DNA of 64,000 bases from Mariniphaga sp964559175 (GCA_964559175.1 CAZLGT010000012.1:23425-87424), one strand, 5' to 3'; positions 8,035 to 17,059 are shown, counted from the stretch's first letter. Notes: generated by a model not told the origin, from the letters alone. Numbers and translations: made by a program.

Positions 8035-9375
8035 ATGGATAACCCGGTATATTTTACAGCCATATATTTTGTATTCGTGTTGATGCTGGGCGTTTATTCC
8101 TGGTTCAAAATAAAAACGCCGTCAGATTACTACGTAGCTGGGAAAAATGCAAAACTAATTCCGGTTTCAGGAAGTTTGCTCGCGACTATTCTGGGCGGTT
8201 CGGCCATTCTGGGCACCATCGAGTTAAGTCAGAGTGTGGGCTGGGCGGCATTGTGGTTTCTGTTTTGTGCATCGTTCGGACTGTTTATGCTGGTGCCGTT
8301 AGCCAAATATGTGAGTCGCTACGGAAAGTTTACCTTACCCGGTTTGCTGGGTCATTTTTTTGGGGAACAGGCGCGGTTAATTTCGTCGCTGGTGATTCCG
8401 CTGGCGTGGCTGGGGATTGTGGGAGCGCAAATAATTGCCGCAGCCAAAATCCTTTCCGGACTGGAAATTATCGGCTATTCTGCTGCCGCTGTGCTGGCCG
8501 GAACGGTATTTATTCTTTACACTCTTTTTGGCGGGCAAGTGAGCATTTTAAAAACCGACACGCTTCAATCCGTGCTCATTGTGGCCGGACTGTTAGCTCT
8601 GACTGTTTTTGCTTCCCGGTCACACGAAGCTGCTTCTCTGCCCACACTTGAAACCAGCGCCCTGTTTAACAAATCGTTTACCGGTGTGGATTTGCTGATT
8701 CTGGTGCTCACCTACTCAGTTACGTTTGTGGTGGGCCCCGACATTTATTCCCGCGTGTTTTGCGCCAAAGATGAAAAAACAGCCACCCGCAGTGTGCTGA
8801 TTGTGGCCATAATCCTGATTCCCATTTCTTTCGCACTCACCTTTCTGGGCGTTTACTCCAACGCCACCGGAAGCCGGGAAATCATGTCGTTTGCACAGCA
8901 CCTGCTGCCCAACTGGTTTTACGGGCTGTTCATTGCGGCATTGCTTTCGGCGGTGATGTCATCGGCTGACACCACGCTGCTCACCTCTTCGCTCATCCTC
9001 AGTGAATTGTTTCACTCCGATATGGAAGAAAAAAAGGCGTTCCGGCTGACCCGGATTCTGATTGTTGTGCTGGGTGTCCTGAGCATTGGCATCGCCCTGT
9101 TTGTGACCTCCATTTTGCAGTCGCTGCTGCTGGCACTCACCTTTTTTTCGGGCGCATTTGTGGTGCCCATGCTGGCCGGGTTGTTAAAATTAAAGGTTGT
9201 AAAACCGCAACTTACCGCAGCCATTCTGCTTGGCGGTTTTGTGGCACTGGCCGGTAAACTCATCAACCTCTGGGGCGACCCGCTAACTGGGAATTTGATT
9301 ATAATTTCTGCTTTTGTGGTAAACGGTGGGTTGATGTTTGTAAGGTTTGGAAGATTAGGGGAAAAAACAGATTGA
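8035..9375 (+). CDS. Sodium:solute symporter (SSS) family transporter
   Basis: The 446-residue protein has about 12 hydrophobic segments and the SSS family pattern: SDYYVAGKNAKLIP near residues 25-38, then GTIELSQSVGWAALWF. Members import sugars, amino acids, nucleosides or vitamins with sodium; substrate cannot be told here. At about 445 residues it is shorter than the usual 480-550, through a short C-terminus. A near-consensus element GATATTTG lies about 25 bp before the start. It is divergent from the peptidase, so peptide or amino acid uptake is a loose guess. Confidence 0.88.
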   Translation: MDNPVYFTAIYFVFVLMLGVYSWFKIKTPSDYYVAGKNAKLIPVSGSLLATILGGSAILGTIELSQSVGWAALWFLFCASFGLFMLVPLAKYVSRYGKFTLPGLLGHFFGEQARLISSLVIPLAWLGIVGAQIIAAAKILSGLEIIGYSAAAVLAGTVFILYTLFGGQVSILKTDTLQSVLIVAGLLALTVFASRSHEAASLPTLETSALFNKSFTGVDLLILVLTYSVTFVVGPDIYSRVFCAKDEKTATRSVLIVAIILIPISFALTFLGVYSNATGSREIMSFAQHLLPNWFYGLFIAALLSAVMSSADTTLLTSSLILSELFHSDMEEKKAFRLTRILIVVLGVLSIGIALFVTSILQSLLLALTFFSGAFVVPMLAGLLKLKVVKPQLTAAILLGGFVALAGKLINLWGDPLTGNLIIISAFVVNGGLMFVRFGRLGEKTD

Positions 9376-9424
9376 TTGGAACTTTGGTATTATTTCTTGC
9401 TGAAGTTTTCAATTATTTTTTCAA

Positions 9425-9496
9425 TCAGATTCCCAGTTTATCGATATTCGCTAATGCAATTAAACAACTGGTATCTGAAACAATAATCTTATCCAT
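9425..9496 (-). pseudogene. Decayed PIN-domain toxin (DUF3368-like) N-terminal remnant
   Basis: On the minus strand an ATG at 9496 opens MDKIIVSDTSCLIALANIDK, the start of a PIN-domain ribonuclease toxin (VSDTSCLIAL with the first catalytic Asp). The frame stops at 9425 after 23 residues. Beyond the stop, frame-shifted fragments resembling the next PIN segment (ENFSK, IIPK) can be followed to about 9375, so this is a relic, not a short gene. Its start overlaps the end of the antitoxin remnant by 8 bp, the usual arrangement of the pair. Confidence 0.75.
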
Positions 9497-9599
9497 TTAT
9501 GATTTTTTCCAAATCATCAATGCTTTCGCCAAAAACAGAAACGCCATAATGCCCCACTGATTCGATAAACTCTCTTTTTGAAATACCGGCTAAATTTAA
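9489..9599 (-). pseudogene. UPF0175-type antitoxin C-terminal remnant
   Basis: The minus strand from 9599 reads LNLAGISKREFIESVGHYGV then SVFGESIDDLEKIING and a stop. This is the C-terminal part of UPF0175 antitoxins (the LAGIS.REFIE..G.YGVS.F motif). The N-terminal half is missing and the sequence begins exactly where the aldo/keto reductase ends, overlapping its stop codon. Together with the PIN remnant it shows that a toxin-antitoxin pair once lay here and was broken by a deletion. Confidence 0.75.
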
Positions 9600-10543
9600 T
9601 CCCACTCCGGAAACTGGGTGACGTTTAAATCCAGCTTCGAAATGGTTTTCATGTCGGACTCGCTGAGCTCAAAGTCAAAAATATTCAGGTTTTCCTTCAT
9701 GTGCGCTGTCTGCGAAGTGCGCGGGATAGTCACAATGCCTCGTTGGTAATGCCACCGAAGGCTCACCTGTGCGTTGGTTTTATTGTACTTTTTACCGATT
9801 TCTGCAAGGGTTTCGTTGGTGAACAGTTCGTTGCGACCCTGTGCAAACGGCGACCAGGCTTCCATCTGAATTTCGTTTTCTTTCAGGAAATCAAGGTCTT
9901 CGGGTTGCTGGAAAAAGGCGTGCGCTTCAATCTGATTAACTGCCGGTTTAACACTGCTGCCTGCCATTAAATCTTTAATCTGGGCAGGAGTAAAATTGCT
10001 GACGCCAATGGCCTTGATTTTGCCCTCTTTGTATAGTTCCTCCATGGCTTTCCACGAACCTTTTACATCGCCACGCGGCCGGTGTATGAGGTACAAATCA
10101 AGGTAATCCAGTCCCAGTTTGTTCAGCGATGTTTCAAAGGCTATTTTCGCTTTTTCATACCCCGAGTCTTCAACCCAAACTTTAGAAGTTACAAAAAGCT
10201 CTTTGCGGTCAATTCCGCTGCGTTTTATCCCGGCGCCAACTGCCTCCTCGTTGCCGTAAATCGTGGCGGTGTCAATAAGCCGGTAACCCAGCGAAATGGC
10301 GTCGGCAACACATTTTTCGCCCACCGCGTCGTTGAGGTATAACGTTCCGAAACCGAGAACCGGCATTTGAACTCCGTTGTTCAGGGTAATCCGCTCAACA
10401 GGGTTTCCCATTGGCCCACTACTTACAGCGGCAAACAACCTTGTCGTTCCCATGCCTGCAATCATACCGGCAGCAGTCAGCTTGGCACCGGTTTGCAAAA
10501 AATCGCGCCGGGTTATTCCTTTTTTGTACTCCCTTTTTTCCAT
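9596..10543 (-). CDS. Exported aldo/keto reductase
   Basis: The 315-residue protein has a twin-arginine leader (GITRRDFLQTGAK followed by a hydrophobic Gly/Ala segment to about residue 40). The AKR fold follows, with MPVLGFGTLYL, the catalytic Asp in LIDTATIYGNEEAVG (Asp and Tyr), Lys in FVTSKVW, and His in YLIHRPRGD. IKAIGVSNF is the second family signature. It reduces aldehydes or ketones, perhaps sugar carbonyls, with NAD(P)H. The C-terminus ends LNVTQFPEWD and meets the broken antitoxin without spacer, so the gene end may have been set by the same deletion; the protein still looks full length. Confidence 0.9.
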   Translation of the reverse strand: MEKREYKKGITRRDFLQTGAKLTAAGMIAGMGTTRLFAAVSSGPMGNPVERITLNNGVQMPVLGFGTLYLNDAVGEKCVADAISLGYRLIDTATIYGNEEAVGAGIKRSGIDRKELFVTSKVWVEDSGYEKAKIAFETSLNKLGLDYLDLYLIHRPRGDVKGSWKAMEELYKEGKIKAIGVSNFTPAQIKDLMAGSSVKPAVNQIEAHAFFQQPEDLDFLKENEIQMEAWSPFAQGRNELFTNETLAEIGKKYNKTNAQVSLRWHYQRGIVTIPRTSQTAHMKENLNIFDFELSESDMKTISKLDLNVTQFPEWD

Positions 10544-10671
10544 TTTGTCTTCGTTTTTATTTGATTCTCACAAATATAATTCTTTTTGAAATGTGAAGGG
10601 TAACTGAATTTAAACCAAAAATCTCTACTTTTATACAGCAAAAGCAATTTGATATACAAACATATATCACC

Positions 10672-11445
10672 ATGAGTAACGAGAATAAATCCATCCACGA
10701 ATTCGATTTTGATTTAATCTGCGAATATTTTTCTTCTGTTGAAAGGCAGGGGCCGGGCAATCCGGAAGTGACCATAAAAGCTTTGAGCTTTATCGATAAC
10801 CTTACAGAGGAATCGCACATTGCCGATATTGGCTGCGGCACCGGCGGGCAGACCATGGTGCTGGCGCAAAATGCGCCGGGCCGAATTACAGGAATTGACC
10901 TCTTTCCGGGCTTTATCGATCTGTTCAACCGGAATGCAGAAAAGCTGAACCTTCGGCAAAGGGTGAAAGGCATTGTCGGGTCGATGGAGAACCTTTCGTT
11001 TCAGGAAAACGAACTGGATGTAATCTGGTCGGAAGGAGCGATTTACAATATCGGTTTTGAACGGGGCCTGAACGAGTGGCGGAAATTTCTGAAAACCGGC
11101 GGATACCTTGCCGTTACCGATGCTTCATGGTTTTCCGAAAACCGGCCTGATGAAATCCACCGGTTCTGGACGGAGGCTTATCCGGAAATTGACACCATTC
11201 CAAATAAAGTGGCACAATTGCAAAAAGCCGGATACGTTCCTGTTGCCACCTTCATTCTGCCCGAAAACTGCTGGACAGAACACTTCTATGTCCCGCAGGT
11301 TGAGGCGCAAAAGTCATTTCTGGAAAAACATGCAGGGAACAAAACAGCAGAAGATCTGGTAGCAAACGAACGTCGTGAGGCGGAGTTGTATTCCAGATAT
11401 AAAGCGTATTACGGTTATGTGTTTTATATTGGAAGAAAAACATAG
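10672..11445 (+). CDS. Class I SAM-dependent methyltransferase
   Basis: The 257-residue protein carries the SAM-binding motif I ADIGCGTGGQT at about residues 45-55, an acidic motif II (ITGIDLFPGF) and motif III-like LDVIWSEGAIYNIGF. The C-terminal part (FYVPQVEAQKSF, ELYSRYKAYYGYVFYIGRK) is typical of small-molecule methyltransferases of the UbiE/YcgJ-like group. Substrate is unknown. It stands alone, divergent from the aldo/keto reductase (128 bp apart). Confidence 0.85.
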   Translation: MSNENKSIHEFDFDLICEYFSSVERQGPGNPEVTIKALSFIDNLTEESHIADIGCGTGGQTMVLAQNAPGRITGIDLFPGFIDLFNRNAEKLNLRQRVKGIVGSMENLSFQENELDVIWSEGAIYNIGFERGLNEWRKFLKTGGYLAVTDASWFSENRPDEIHRFWTEAYPEIDTIPNKVAQLQKAGYVPVATFILPENCWTEHFYVPQVEAQKSFLEKHAGNKTAEDLVANERREAELYSRYKAYYGYVFYIGRKT

Positions 11446-11745
11446 AGAAATAAACACATCGATTAAACATCCATTGTTATTTTACTGTTATTTCGGCAAA
11501 TTACGAAAAAACAGCAAAATATGCTTTACAACATATTAATGTGCTAATTTTCAGCCTGCATTTCCTCCAAAACTCCTGTTAATCAAATGTTAACACAAAT
11601 ATGTCATTTTCCGGTTTTTCTATCTTTGCAGTGTTTATTTTGAAAAACAACAAAACATTTTACTGCAAAATTACCTGTAAAATGTATGGCAGAGAAACAT
11701 TTATTTTTTCAGCGTTGGTGAAAAACAATTAACAGGAAAACATGT
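11446..11745 (+). promoter_or_regulatory. 300-bp upstream region of sulP with a -7 element and a short palindrome
   Basis: No gene is present. TATCTTTG at 11621-11628 matches the Bacteroidota -7 consensus TAnnTTTG; no clear TTTG is seen 19 bp upstream. TGTTAA and TTAACA form an inverted repeat around 11578-11596, just upstream of that element. Transcription from here would give an untranslated leader of about 110 nt. Confidence 0.45.
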
Positions 11746-13317
11746 ATGAAGTATATTTTTAATTTGTTCGATTTAAGGGAAAAAATTGATTTAAGAACCG
11801 AAATATTAGCCGGAATAACCGTTTCTGTATCTCTGATTCCCGAGGCTATTGCCTTTTCGCTGGTTGCAGGCTTATCGCCGCTCACCGGCTTGTATGCTGC
11901 GTTCACCATGGGGCTGGTAACATCTATTTTCGGCGGACGCCCGGGAATGATTTCCGGAGCTGCCGGAGCCATTGCCATAATTATTGTTGCTTTAGCCAAA
12001 ACACATGGTCCGGAATACATATTTGCCACTGCAATTCTTGCCGGTATCATACAAATGCTGGCAGGAATTTTTAAACTCGGAAAGTTCATCAGGCTGGTTC
12101 CACAATCGGTTATGTATGGATTCGTCAATGGCCTCGCAATCATCATTTTTTTGTCGCAAATTACTCAGTTCAAGTGGACAGATCCCGGGGGCAGTCTTCA
12201 CTGGATGACCGGAACTCCGTTGTTACTGATGGTCGGACTTGTTCTGTTTACCATGCTCATAATTTGGAAATTCCCCAAAATAACCAAAGCATTCCCATCA
12301 CCCCTGGCGGCCATCCTGGTAGTTACAGGACTGGTTTTGTTGCTAAACCTGGATACAAGAATGCTGGGCGATATTGCTTCTGTACAGGGAGGTTTTCCAC
12401 CGTTTAACATACCCAAAATTCCTTACACGCTGGAAACTCTCAATGTTATTTTTCCATACGCTTTAATGGTAGCTGCAGTAGGTCTGGTTGAGAGCTTGCT
12501 TACCATGAACCTCATTGATGAAATAACTGAAACCCGCGGCTGGGGTAACAAAGAAGCCATTGCACAGGGTGCGGGCAATACGCTTTCCGGGTTTTTCTCG
12601 GGCATGGGAGGATGCGCATTAATCGGCCAGAGCCTTATTAACATATCGTCGGGAGGACGCACAAGGATTTCGGGAATTATCGCCTCTCTTGTATTGCTTG
12701 TGCTTATAATGTTTGGCTCAGGAATTATCGAGCGAATTCCTATGGCTGCATTAACAGGTGTTATGATGATGGTTGCCATAGGAACGTTCGAATGGACAAG
12801 CCTGAGAACCTTTAAACGAATGCCAAAGCCCGACATCATTGTTATGGTGGTAGTTACCCTCATAACGGTTTTTATGCACAACCTTGCCCTGGCAGTACTT
12901 ATCGGAGTTGCCTTTTCGGCACTGGTATTTGCCTGGGAAAATGCAAAACGTATTCGCGCACGGAAATATGTGGATGAGCATGGAATTAAACACTATGAAA
13001 TTTACGGCCCGCTCTTTTTTGGTTCGGTTAGTGCTTTTAACGAAAAATTTGAAATTGCCAACGATCCGGAAGAAGTAATAATCGACTTTTCGGAAAGCAG
13101 GGTAGCCGACATGTCGGGTATTGAAGCACTAAATAAAATTACCGAGCGCTACAGAAAACTGGGGAAAAAACTGCACTTGCGGCACCTCAGTTCCGACTGC
13201 CTCCAACTGTTGGATAATGCAAACGAAATAATTGAGGTAAACATTCTCGAAGACCCGACTTACAAAGTTGTGGTTGACCGCAGAAAAGCAAGGTTAAGAG
13301 CAGCAGAAGCAGTATAA
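11746..13317 (+). CDS. SulP family inorganic anion transporter with STAS domain
   Basis: The 523-residue inner-membrane protein has about 10-12 hydrophobic segments, starting with the family hallmark GITVSVSLIPEAIAFSLVAG and LSPLTGLYAAF. The SLC26/SulP core runs to about residue 400; a cytoplasmic STAS domain follows (HGIKHYEIYGPLFFGSV ... VIIDFSESRVADMSGIEALN). Family members carry sulfate, bicarbonate or dicarboxylates with sodium or protons. No neighbouring gene (for example carbonic anhydrase) points to the substrate. A second ATG 4 bp upstream is out of frame. Confidence 0.92.
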   Translation: MKYIFNLFDLREKIDLRTEILAGITVSVSLIPEAIAFSLVAGLSPLTGLYAAFTMGLVTSIFGGRPGMISGAAGAIAIIIVALAKTHGPEYIFATAILAGIIQMLAGIFKLGKFIRLVPQSVMYGFVNGLAIIIFLSQITQFKWTDPGGSLHWMTGTPLLLMVGLVLFTMLIIWKFPKITKAFPSPLAAILVVTGLVLLLNLDTRMLGDIASVQGGFPPFNIPKIPYTLETLNVIFPYALMVAAVGLVESLLTMNLIDEITETRGWGNKEAIAQGAGNTLSGFFSGMGGCALIGQSLINISSGGRTRISGIIASLVLLVLIMFGSGIIERIPMAALTGVMMMVAIGTFEWTSLRTFKRMPKPDIIVMVVVTLITVFMHNLALAVLIGVAFSALVFAWENAKRIRARKYVDEHGIKHYEIYGPLFFGSVSAFNEKFEIANDPEEVIIDFSESRVADMSGIEALNKITERYRKLGKKLHLRHLSSDCLQLLDNANEIIEVNILEDPTYKVVVDRRKARLRAAEAV

Positions 13318-13405
13318 CCAAAAGGCAACACCCTTTTTCAACGCAAGGCTTTTGGGACACATGCAGTTGAATATTTAAAATACTCCCGTGTGAGGAAAAA
13401 ATCAA

Positions 13406-13439
13406 AAAAGGCTATCTCAACCTTATGAGATAACCTTTT
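13406..13439. terminator. Bidirectional terminator between sulP and dps
   Basis: AAAAGG-C-TATCTCA pairs with TGAGATA-A-CCTTTT across a short loop. The A and T tracts on both sides suit termination of both convergent transcripts. Confidence 0.8.
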
Positions 13440-13461
13440 CTGTTATTGTTTGTGCGTATTA

Positions 13462-13902
13462 TCAACCCAAAGTGGACTCAAACATCCAGATGCGTTTTTC
13501 GGCAGCGCCAATCAGGTCACCCATCAGGGCAGAAGTTCCTTCGTCGCCATCGGCAAGTTTAAGAATTTCGTTGAAACTTTTCAGCAGATAGCGGCTGTTT
13601 TCCAACACTAATTCAACACCTTTTTTACCTTCCGAAATAAAACCTGCTTCTTTTAATTTTGCTGTTTTTAAATAGTCAGCAAAGGTGTGAACCGGTTGTC
13701 CGCCAATCATCAGAATGCGTTCTGCGATTTCGTCGATCACTTCGGCTGATTCATCGTACAACTCTTCATATTTTTCATGAAGCATAAAAAACTGCTGTCC
13801 TTTCACATTCCAGTGCAATGCACGAAGGTTTTGATAATAAATCTGGTAATCGGCCAGTAACTGGTTTAATCTCTCAACTAAATTCGAATTATTTGCTTTC
13901 AT
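13462..13902 (-). CDS. dps: Dps/ferritin-like DNA starvation protein
   Basis: The 146-residue protein has the Dps four-helix bundle pattern. The ferroxidase site is seen in LRALHWNVKGQQFFMLHEKY (His residues) and DESAEVIDEIAERI (Asp and Glu), followed by IGGQPVHTFADYL. Dps dodecamers oxidise and store iron with hydrogen peroxide and protect DNA. It is transcribed divergently from the oxyR-like gene, and its promoter overlaps a dyad that could be the OxyR site, so peroxide control is likely. Confidence 0.92.
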   Translation of the reverse strand: MKANNSNLVERLNQLLADYQIYYQNLRALHWNVKGQQFFMLHEKYEELYDESAEVIDEIAERILMIGGQPVHTFADYLKTAKLKEAGFISEGKKGVELVLENSRYLLKSFNEILKLADGDEGTSALMGDLIGAAEKRIWMFESTLG

Positions 13903-13946
13903 ATTTTCTTAAATTTTAAATGATTTTTTTTGTTTTTTAACTGATA

Positions 13947-13975
13947 CAAATATACTATAAGTAATATTTACTATT
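13947..13975 (-). promoter_or_regulatory. dps promoter overlapped by a probable OxyR operator
   Basis: Reading leftward, TATATTTG (13954-13947) matches TAnnTTTG and serves dps. Directly upstream, ATAGTAAATATTACTTATAG (13974-13955) is an AT-rich imperfect dyad covering the -33 region. This is where a LysR-type activator such as OxyR would bind to recruit polymerase, and it lies between the two divergent genes. Confidence 0.55.
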
Positions 13976-14002
13976 TTTATATGCTTATTACAAAAACTAA
14001 TA

Positions 14003-14950
14003 ATGAATTTCACTCAGCTCGAATATTTAAAAGCGATTGTCCGGTTCGGCAGTTTTTCGCTGGCTGCCGAAAAGCTACAGATAACACAACCAGCCTTAAG
14101 TCTGCAAACCGGGAAACTGGAGGAGGAACTGGGATTTCGGTTGATTGACAGGCGAAAAAGACCGTTGCAACTCACACCCGAAGGAGAAACTTTTTATGCA
14201 AAAGCTTTGGAAATTCTGAAACTGGTAAGTGACTTGAAAAAAGTTTCGTTTGAGATGGGTGACGAAGTTAAAGGTTTCCTGAAAGTCGGCATCATACCCA
14301 CACTTGCGCCTTATCTTGTACCTTTTTTTATTGGAAGTCTGAACGCGAGCTTTCCTCATCTTCAGGTCGAAATAACAGAATTAAGAACAGAAGAAATCAT
14401 TCGCCAGATAAAAACGGGAACACTCGACTGCGGAATTTTGTCAACGCCGGTTTTTGCAGTTGGGGTGATTTTTGAGTGTTTGTTCTACGAACGCTTTTTT
14501 GCCTATGTGTCGGAAAAACATCCGCAATTCAACAATAAAACGTTTGAGATTGAGGATATTCCCGAAAAAGATATCTGGTATCTGGAGGAAGGCAATTGTT
14601 TTCAAAATCAGGTGAATTCCATTTGCAGAATCAACCTGCAAAAGAAAAAATCGCAAAACCTGGTGTACAGAAGCAACTCCATTGAATCGTTAAGAAGAAT
14701 TGTGGAAAACCAAAACGGTATTACTTTTTTACCCGAACTGGCTACCATTAACATACCATCCGATCAGGAAGAACTTGTAAAATCCATTGCAGGAACAACA
14801 CCCGTCCGGGAAATCAGTTTGGTTACCACCCGTAACAATCCCAAAGAGAGACAGATTTCGGCTTTAAAAGAATCTGTAATTCAAAGTGTACCCAAACGAA
14901 TGCGCCAGAAACCAAAAGGGGCGATTATCGACACAAACATAAGGATATAA
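14003..14950 (+). CDS. oxyR: OxyR-type peroxide-sensing LysR regulator
   Basis: The 315-residue protein has an N-terminal LysR winged helix (FGSFSLAAEKLQITQPALSL) and a substrate-binding-like sensor domain. Two cysteines, Cys199 and Cys208 in EEGNCFQNQVNSICR, have the same spacing and numbering as the redox pair of E. coli OxyR, so peroxide-driven disulfide formation is expected. IIPTLAPYLVPFFI at about 98-110 is also typical of OxyR. It is divergent from dps with 100 bp between, an arrangement consistent with regulation of dps and of itself. Confidence 0.9.
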   Translation: MNFTQLEYLKAIVRFGSFSLAAEKLQITQPALSLQTGKLEEELGFRLIDRRKRPLQLTPEGETFYAKALEILKLVSDLKKVSFEMGDEVKGFLKVGIIPTLAPYLVPFFIGSLNASFPHLQVEITELRTEEIIRQIKTGTLDCGILSTPVFAVGVIFECLFYERFFAYVSEKHPQFNNKTFEIEDIPEKDIWYLEEGNCFQNQVNSICRINLQKKKSQNLVYRSNSIESLRRIVENQNGITFLPELATINIPSDQEELVKSIAGTTPVREISLVTTRNNPKERQISALKESVIQSVPKRMRQKPKGAIIDTNIRI

Positions 14951-14980
14951 AAAACCCTGCATGAAGTTCACGCAGGGTTT
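14951..14980. terminator. Bidirectional terminator between oxyR and dnaK
   Basis: AACCCTGC and GCAGGGTT form a perfect 8-bp stem with an 11-nt loop, flanked by A and T tracts. It lies between two convergent genes. Confidence 0.8.
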
Positions 14981-15003
14981 ATAAATGATTTTTTATCCTC
15001 GTC

Positions 15004-16935
15004 TTATTTCACTTCTTCAAAATCCACATCGGTAACTTCGCCGTCGTCTTTTGAGCCGCCTTTGTCTGAACCGCCCTGCTGAGACTGTTGCTGCTGTTCA
15101 CCTTGCGGACCGGCTTGCTGGCCTCCCTGGGCTTGTGCTGCGTTGTACATCTCCTGCGAAGCAGCAGAAAAAACTGTATTCAGTTCATTCATTGCTGTAT
15201 CGATTGCTGCCAAATCCTGGCTTTTATGTGCTTCTTTGAGTTTGGCCAGCGCATCTTCGATGGGCTTTTTCTTGTCAGCCGGAATTTTGTCTCCGTATTC
15301 TTTCAGTTGTTTTTCAGTCTGGAAAATGAGACTGTCGGCCTGATTCAGTTTATCAACTCTTTCTTTGGCCTGCTTGTCGGCCTCGGCGTTGGCTTCTGCT
15401 TCCTGCTTCATCCGTTTGATTTCATCGTCAGATAATCCGGAAGAAGCTTCGATACGGATTGATTGTGATTTTCCGGTTGCCTTGTCTTTTGCGTTTACAT
15501 GCAAAATACCGTTGGCATCGATGTCGAACGTTACTTCAATTTGCGGAATACCACGCGGAGCCGGCGGAATGCCGTCGAGGTGGAAACGCCCGATGGTTTT
15601 ATTACCCGATGCAATGGGTCGTTCACCCTGCAACACGTGAATTTCAACCGAAGGCTGATTGTCAGCTGCGGTAGTAAATGATTCCGATTTTTTGGTTGGA
15701 ATGGTAGTGTTGGCTTCAATCAATTTTGTCATTACACCGCCCATGGTTTCAATACCCAGCGAAAGCGGAGTAACATCGAGCAACAACACATCTTTTACTT
15801 CGCCGGTAAGTACACCACCCTGAATGGCAGCGCCAACGGCAACAACCTCATCCGGGTTCACGCCTTTCGAAGGGTTTTTCCCGAAGAAACCTTTCACTTT
15901 TTCCTGCACTGCAGGAATACGGGTTGAACCTCCAACTAAAATCACTTCGTCGACGTCGCTGGCAGTTAAACCTGCATTTTTCAATGCTTTGCGGCAAGGT
16001 TCGATGGTTGCGTTAATCAGCGAATCGGAAAGCTGCTCAAATTTTGAACGGGTAAGCGTTTTCACCAGGTGTTTTGGAATGCCGTCAACCGGCATAATGT
16101 AGGGCAGGTTGATTTCGGTTTGGGATGAACTGGACAATTCGATTTTGGCTTTTTCGGCAGCTTCTTTCAACCGCTGCAATGCCATCGGATCGCGTTTCAG
16201 ATCAACACCTTCGTCTTTTTTAAACTCATCGGCCAGCCATTCAATAATCACCTGGTCGAAATCGTCACCTCCAAGGTGCGTATCGCCGTCGGTCGATTTT
16301 ACTTCAAAAACACCGTCGCCCAGTTCGAGGATGGAAATGTCGAAAGTTCCACCACCGAGGTCGAAAACGGCAATTTTCATGTCTTTGTCCATCTTGTCTA
16401 AACCGTAAGCCAGCGATGCGGCGGTAGGCTCGTTGATGATGCGGCGCACTTTCAGTCCGGCAATCTCACCGGCTTCTTTGGTGGCCTGGCGTTGCGAGTC
16501 ACTAAAATATGCGGGTACAGTAATAACAGCTTCGCTCACTTCCTGTCCCAGGTAGTCTTCGGCGGTTTTTTTCATTTTCTGTAAAACCATAGCCGAAATT
16601 TCCTGCGGCGAATATTTGCGGTCGTCAATCTGTACACGCGGCGTATTATTATCTCCCTTTACTACTTTGTAAGGTACTCGTGCTACTTCCTTGTTCACCC
16701 TGTCAAATGTTTCGCCCATGAAACGTTTGATGGAGAAAACAGTTTTTTCAGGATTGGTAATCGCCTGCCTTTTTGCCGGGTCGCCAATTTTACGTTCCCC
16801 GTTTTCAATAAAAGCAACAATCGAAGGTGTTGTGCGTTTTCCTTCGCTGTTGGGTATTACCACAGGTTCGTTACCTTCCATAACTGCCACACATGAGTTG
16901 GTAGTCCCTAAGTCGATTCCAATTATTTTTCCCAT
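15004..16935 (-). CDS. dnaK: Chaperone DnaK (Hsp70)
   Basis: This 643-residue cytoplasmic Hsp70 starts MGKIIGIDLGTTNSCVAVME. The ATPase domain signatures FDLGGGTFDIS and VILVGGSTRIPAV are present; the substrate-binding domain follows with LLDVTPLSLGIETMGGV. The C-terminal lid ends in a Gln/Gly-rich tail and the DnaK end motif (GEVTDVDFEEVK). It stands alone, without dnaJ or grpE beside it, as is common in Bacteroidota. No CIRCE element was seen upstream; an inverted repeat at 17014-17059 is the only notable structure there. Confidence 0.98.
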   Translation of the reverse strand: MGKIIGIDLGTTNSCVAVMEGNEPVVIPNSEGKRTTPSIVAFIENGERKIGDPAKRQAITNPEKTVFSIKRFMGETFDRVNKEVARVPYKVVKGDNNTPRVQIDDRKYSPQEISAMVLQKMKKTAEDYLGQEVSEAVITVPAYFSDSQRQATKEAGEIAGLKVRRIINEPTAASLAYGLDKMDKDMKIAVFDLGGGTFDISILELGDGVFEVKSTDGDTHLGGDDFDQVIIEWLADEFKKDEGVDLKRDPMALQRLKEAAEKAKIELSSSSQTEINLPYIMPVDGIPKHLVKTLTRSKFEQLSDSLINATIEPCRKALKNAGLTASDVDEVILVGGSTRIPAVQEKVKGFFGKNPSKGVNPDEVVAVGAAIQGGVLTGEVKDVLLLDVTPLSLGIETMGGVMTKLIEANTTIPTKKSESFTTAADNQPSVEIHVLQGERPIASGNKTIGRFHLDGIPPAPRGIPQIEVTFDIDANGILHVNAKDKATGKSQSIRIEASSGLSDDEIKRMKQEAEANAEADKQAKERVDKLNQADSLIFQTEKQLKEYGDKIPADKKKPIEDALAKLKEAHKSQDLAAIDTAMNELNTVFSAASQEMYNAAQAQGGQQAGPQGEQQQQSQQGGSDKGGSKDDGEVTDVDFEEVK

Positions 16936-17013
16936 TTTAAATATGTATTTCGTTAATATTTCAAATTTTCCTTTTCAGCATTTCACTAAAAACTGTACCC
17001 TGAATATCAATGA

Positions 17014-17059
17014 CTGTGCCACCCGTTAAATCGGGGAACAATGCGAAAATATGGCACAG
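17014..17059. repeat. Inverted repeat upstream of dnaK
   Basis: CTGTGCCA (17014-17021) is perfectly complementary to TGGCACAG (17052-17059); inside, CCCG (17022-17025) pairs with CGGG (17032-17035). It lies about 80-125 bp upstream of dnaK and 150 bp upstream of the divergent membrane-protein gene. It could be an operator or an RNA hairpin in a dnaK leader. No T run follows, so a terminator is unlikely. Confidence 0.45.

Noticed and set aside
7950..8063. N-terminal extension of the oligopeptidase to 8063
   Set aside because: It would run into the divergent symporter gene and hide the lipoprotein leader that begins at 7949.
9372..9560. 62-residue plus-strand frame after the symporter
   Set aside because: The minus strand of this stretch encodes clear antitoxin and toxin fragments; the plus frame is their shadow.
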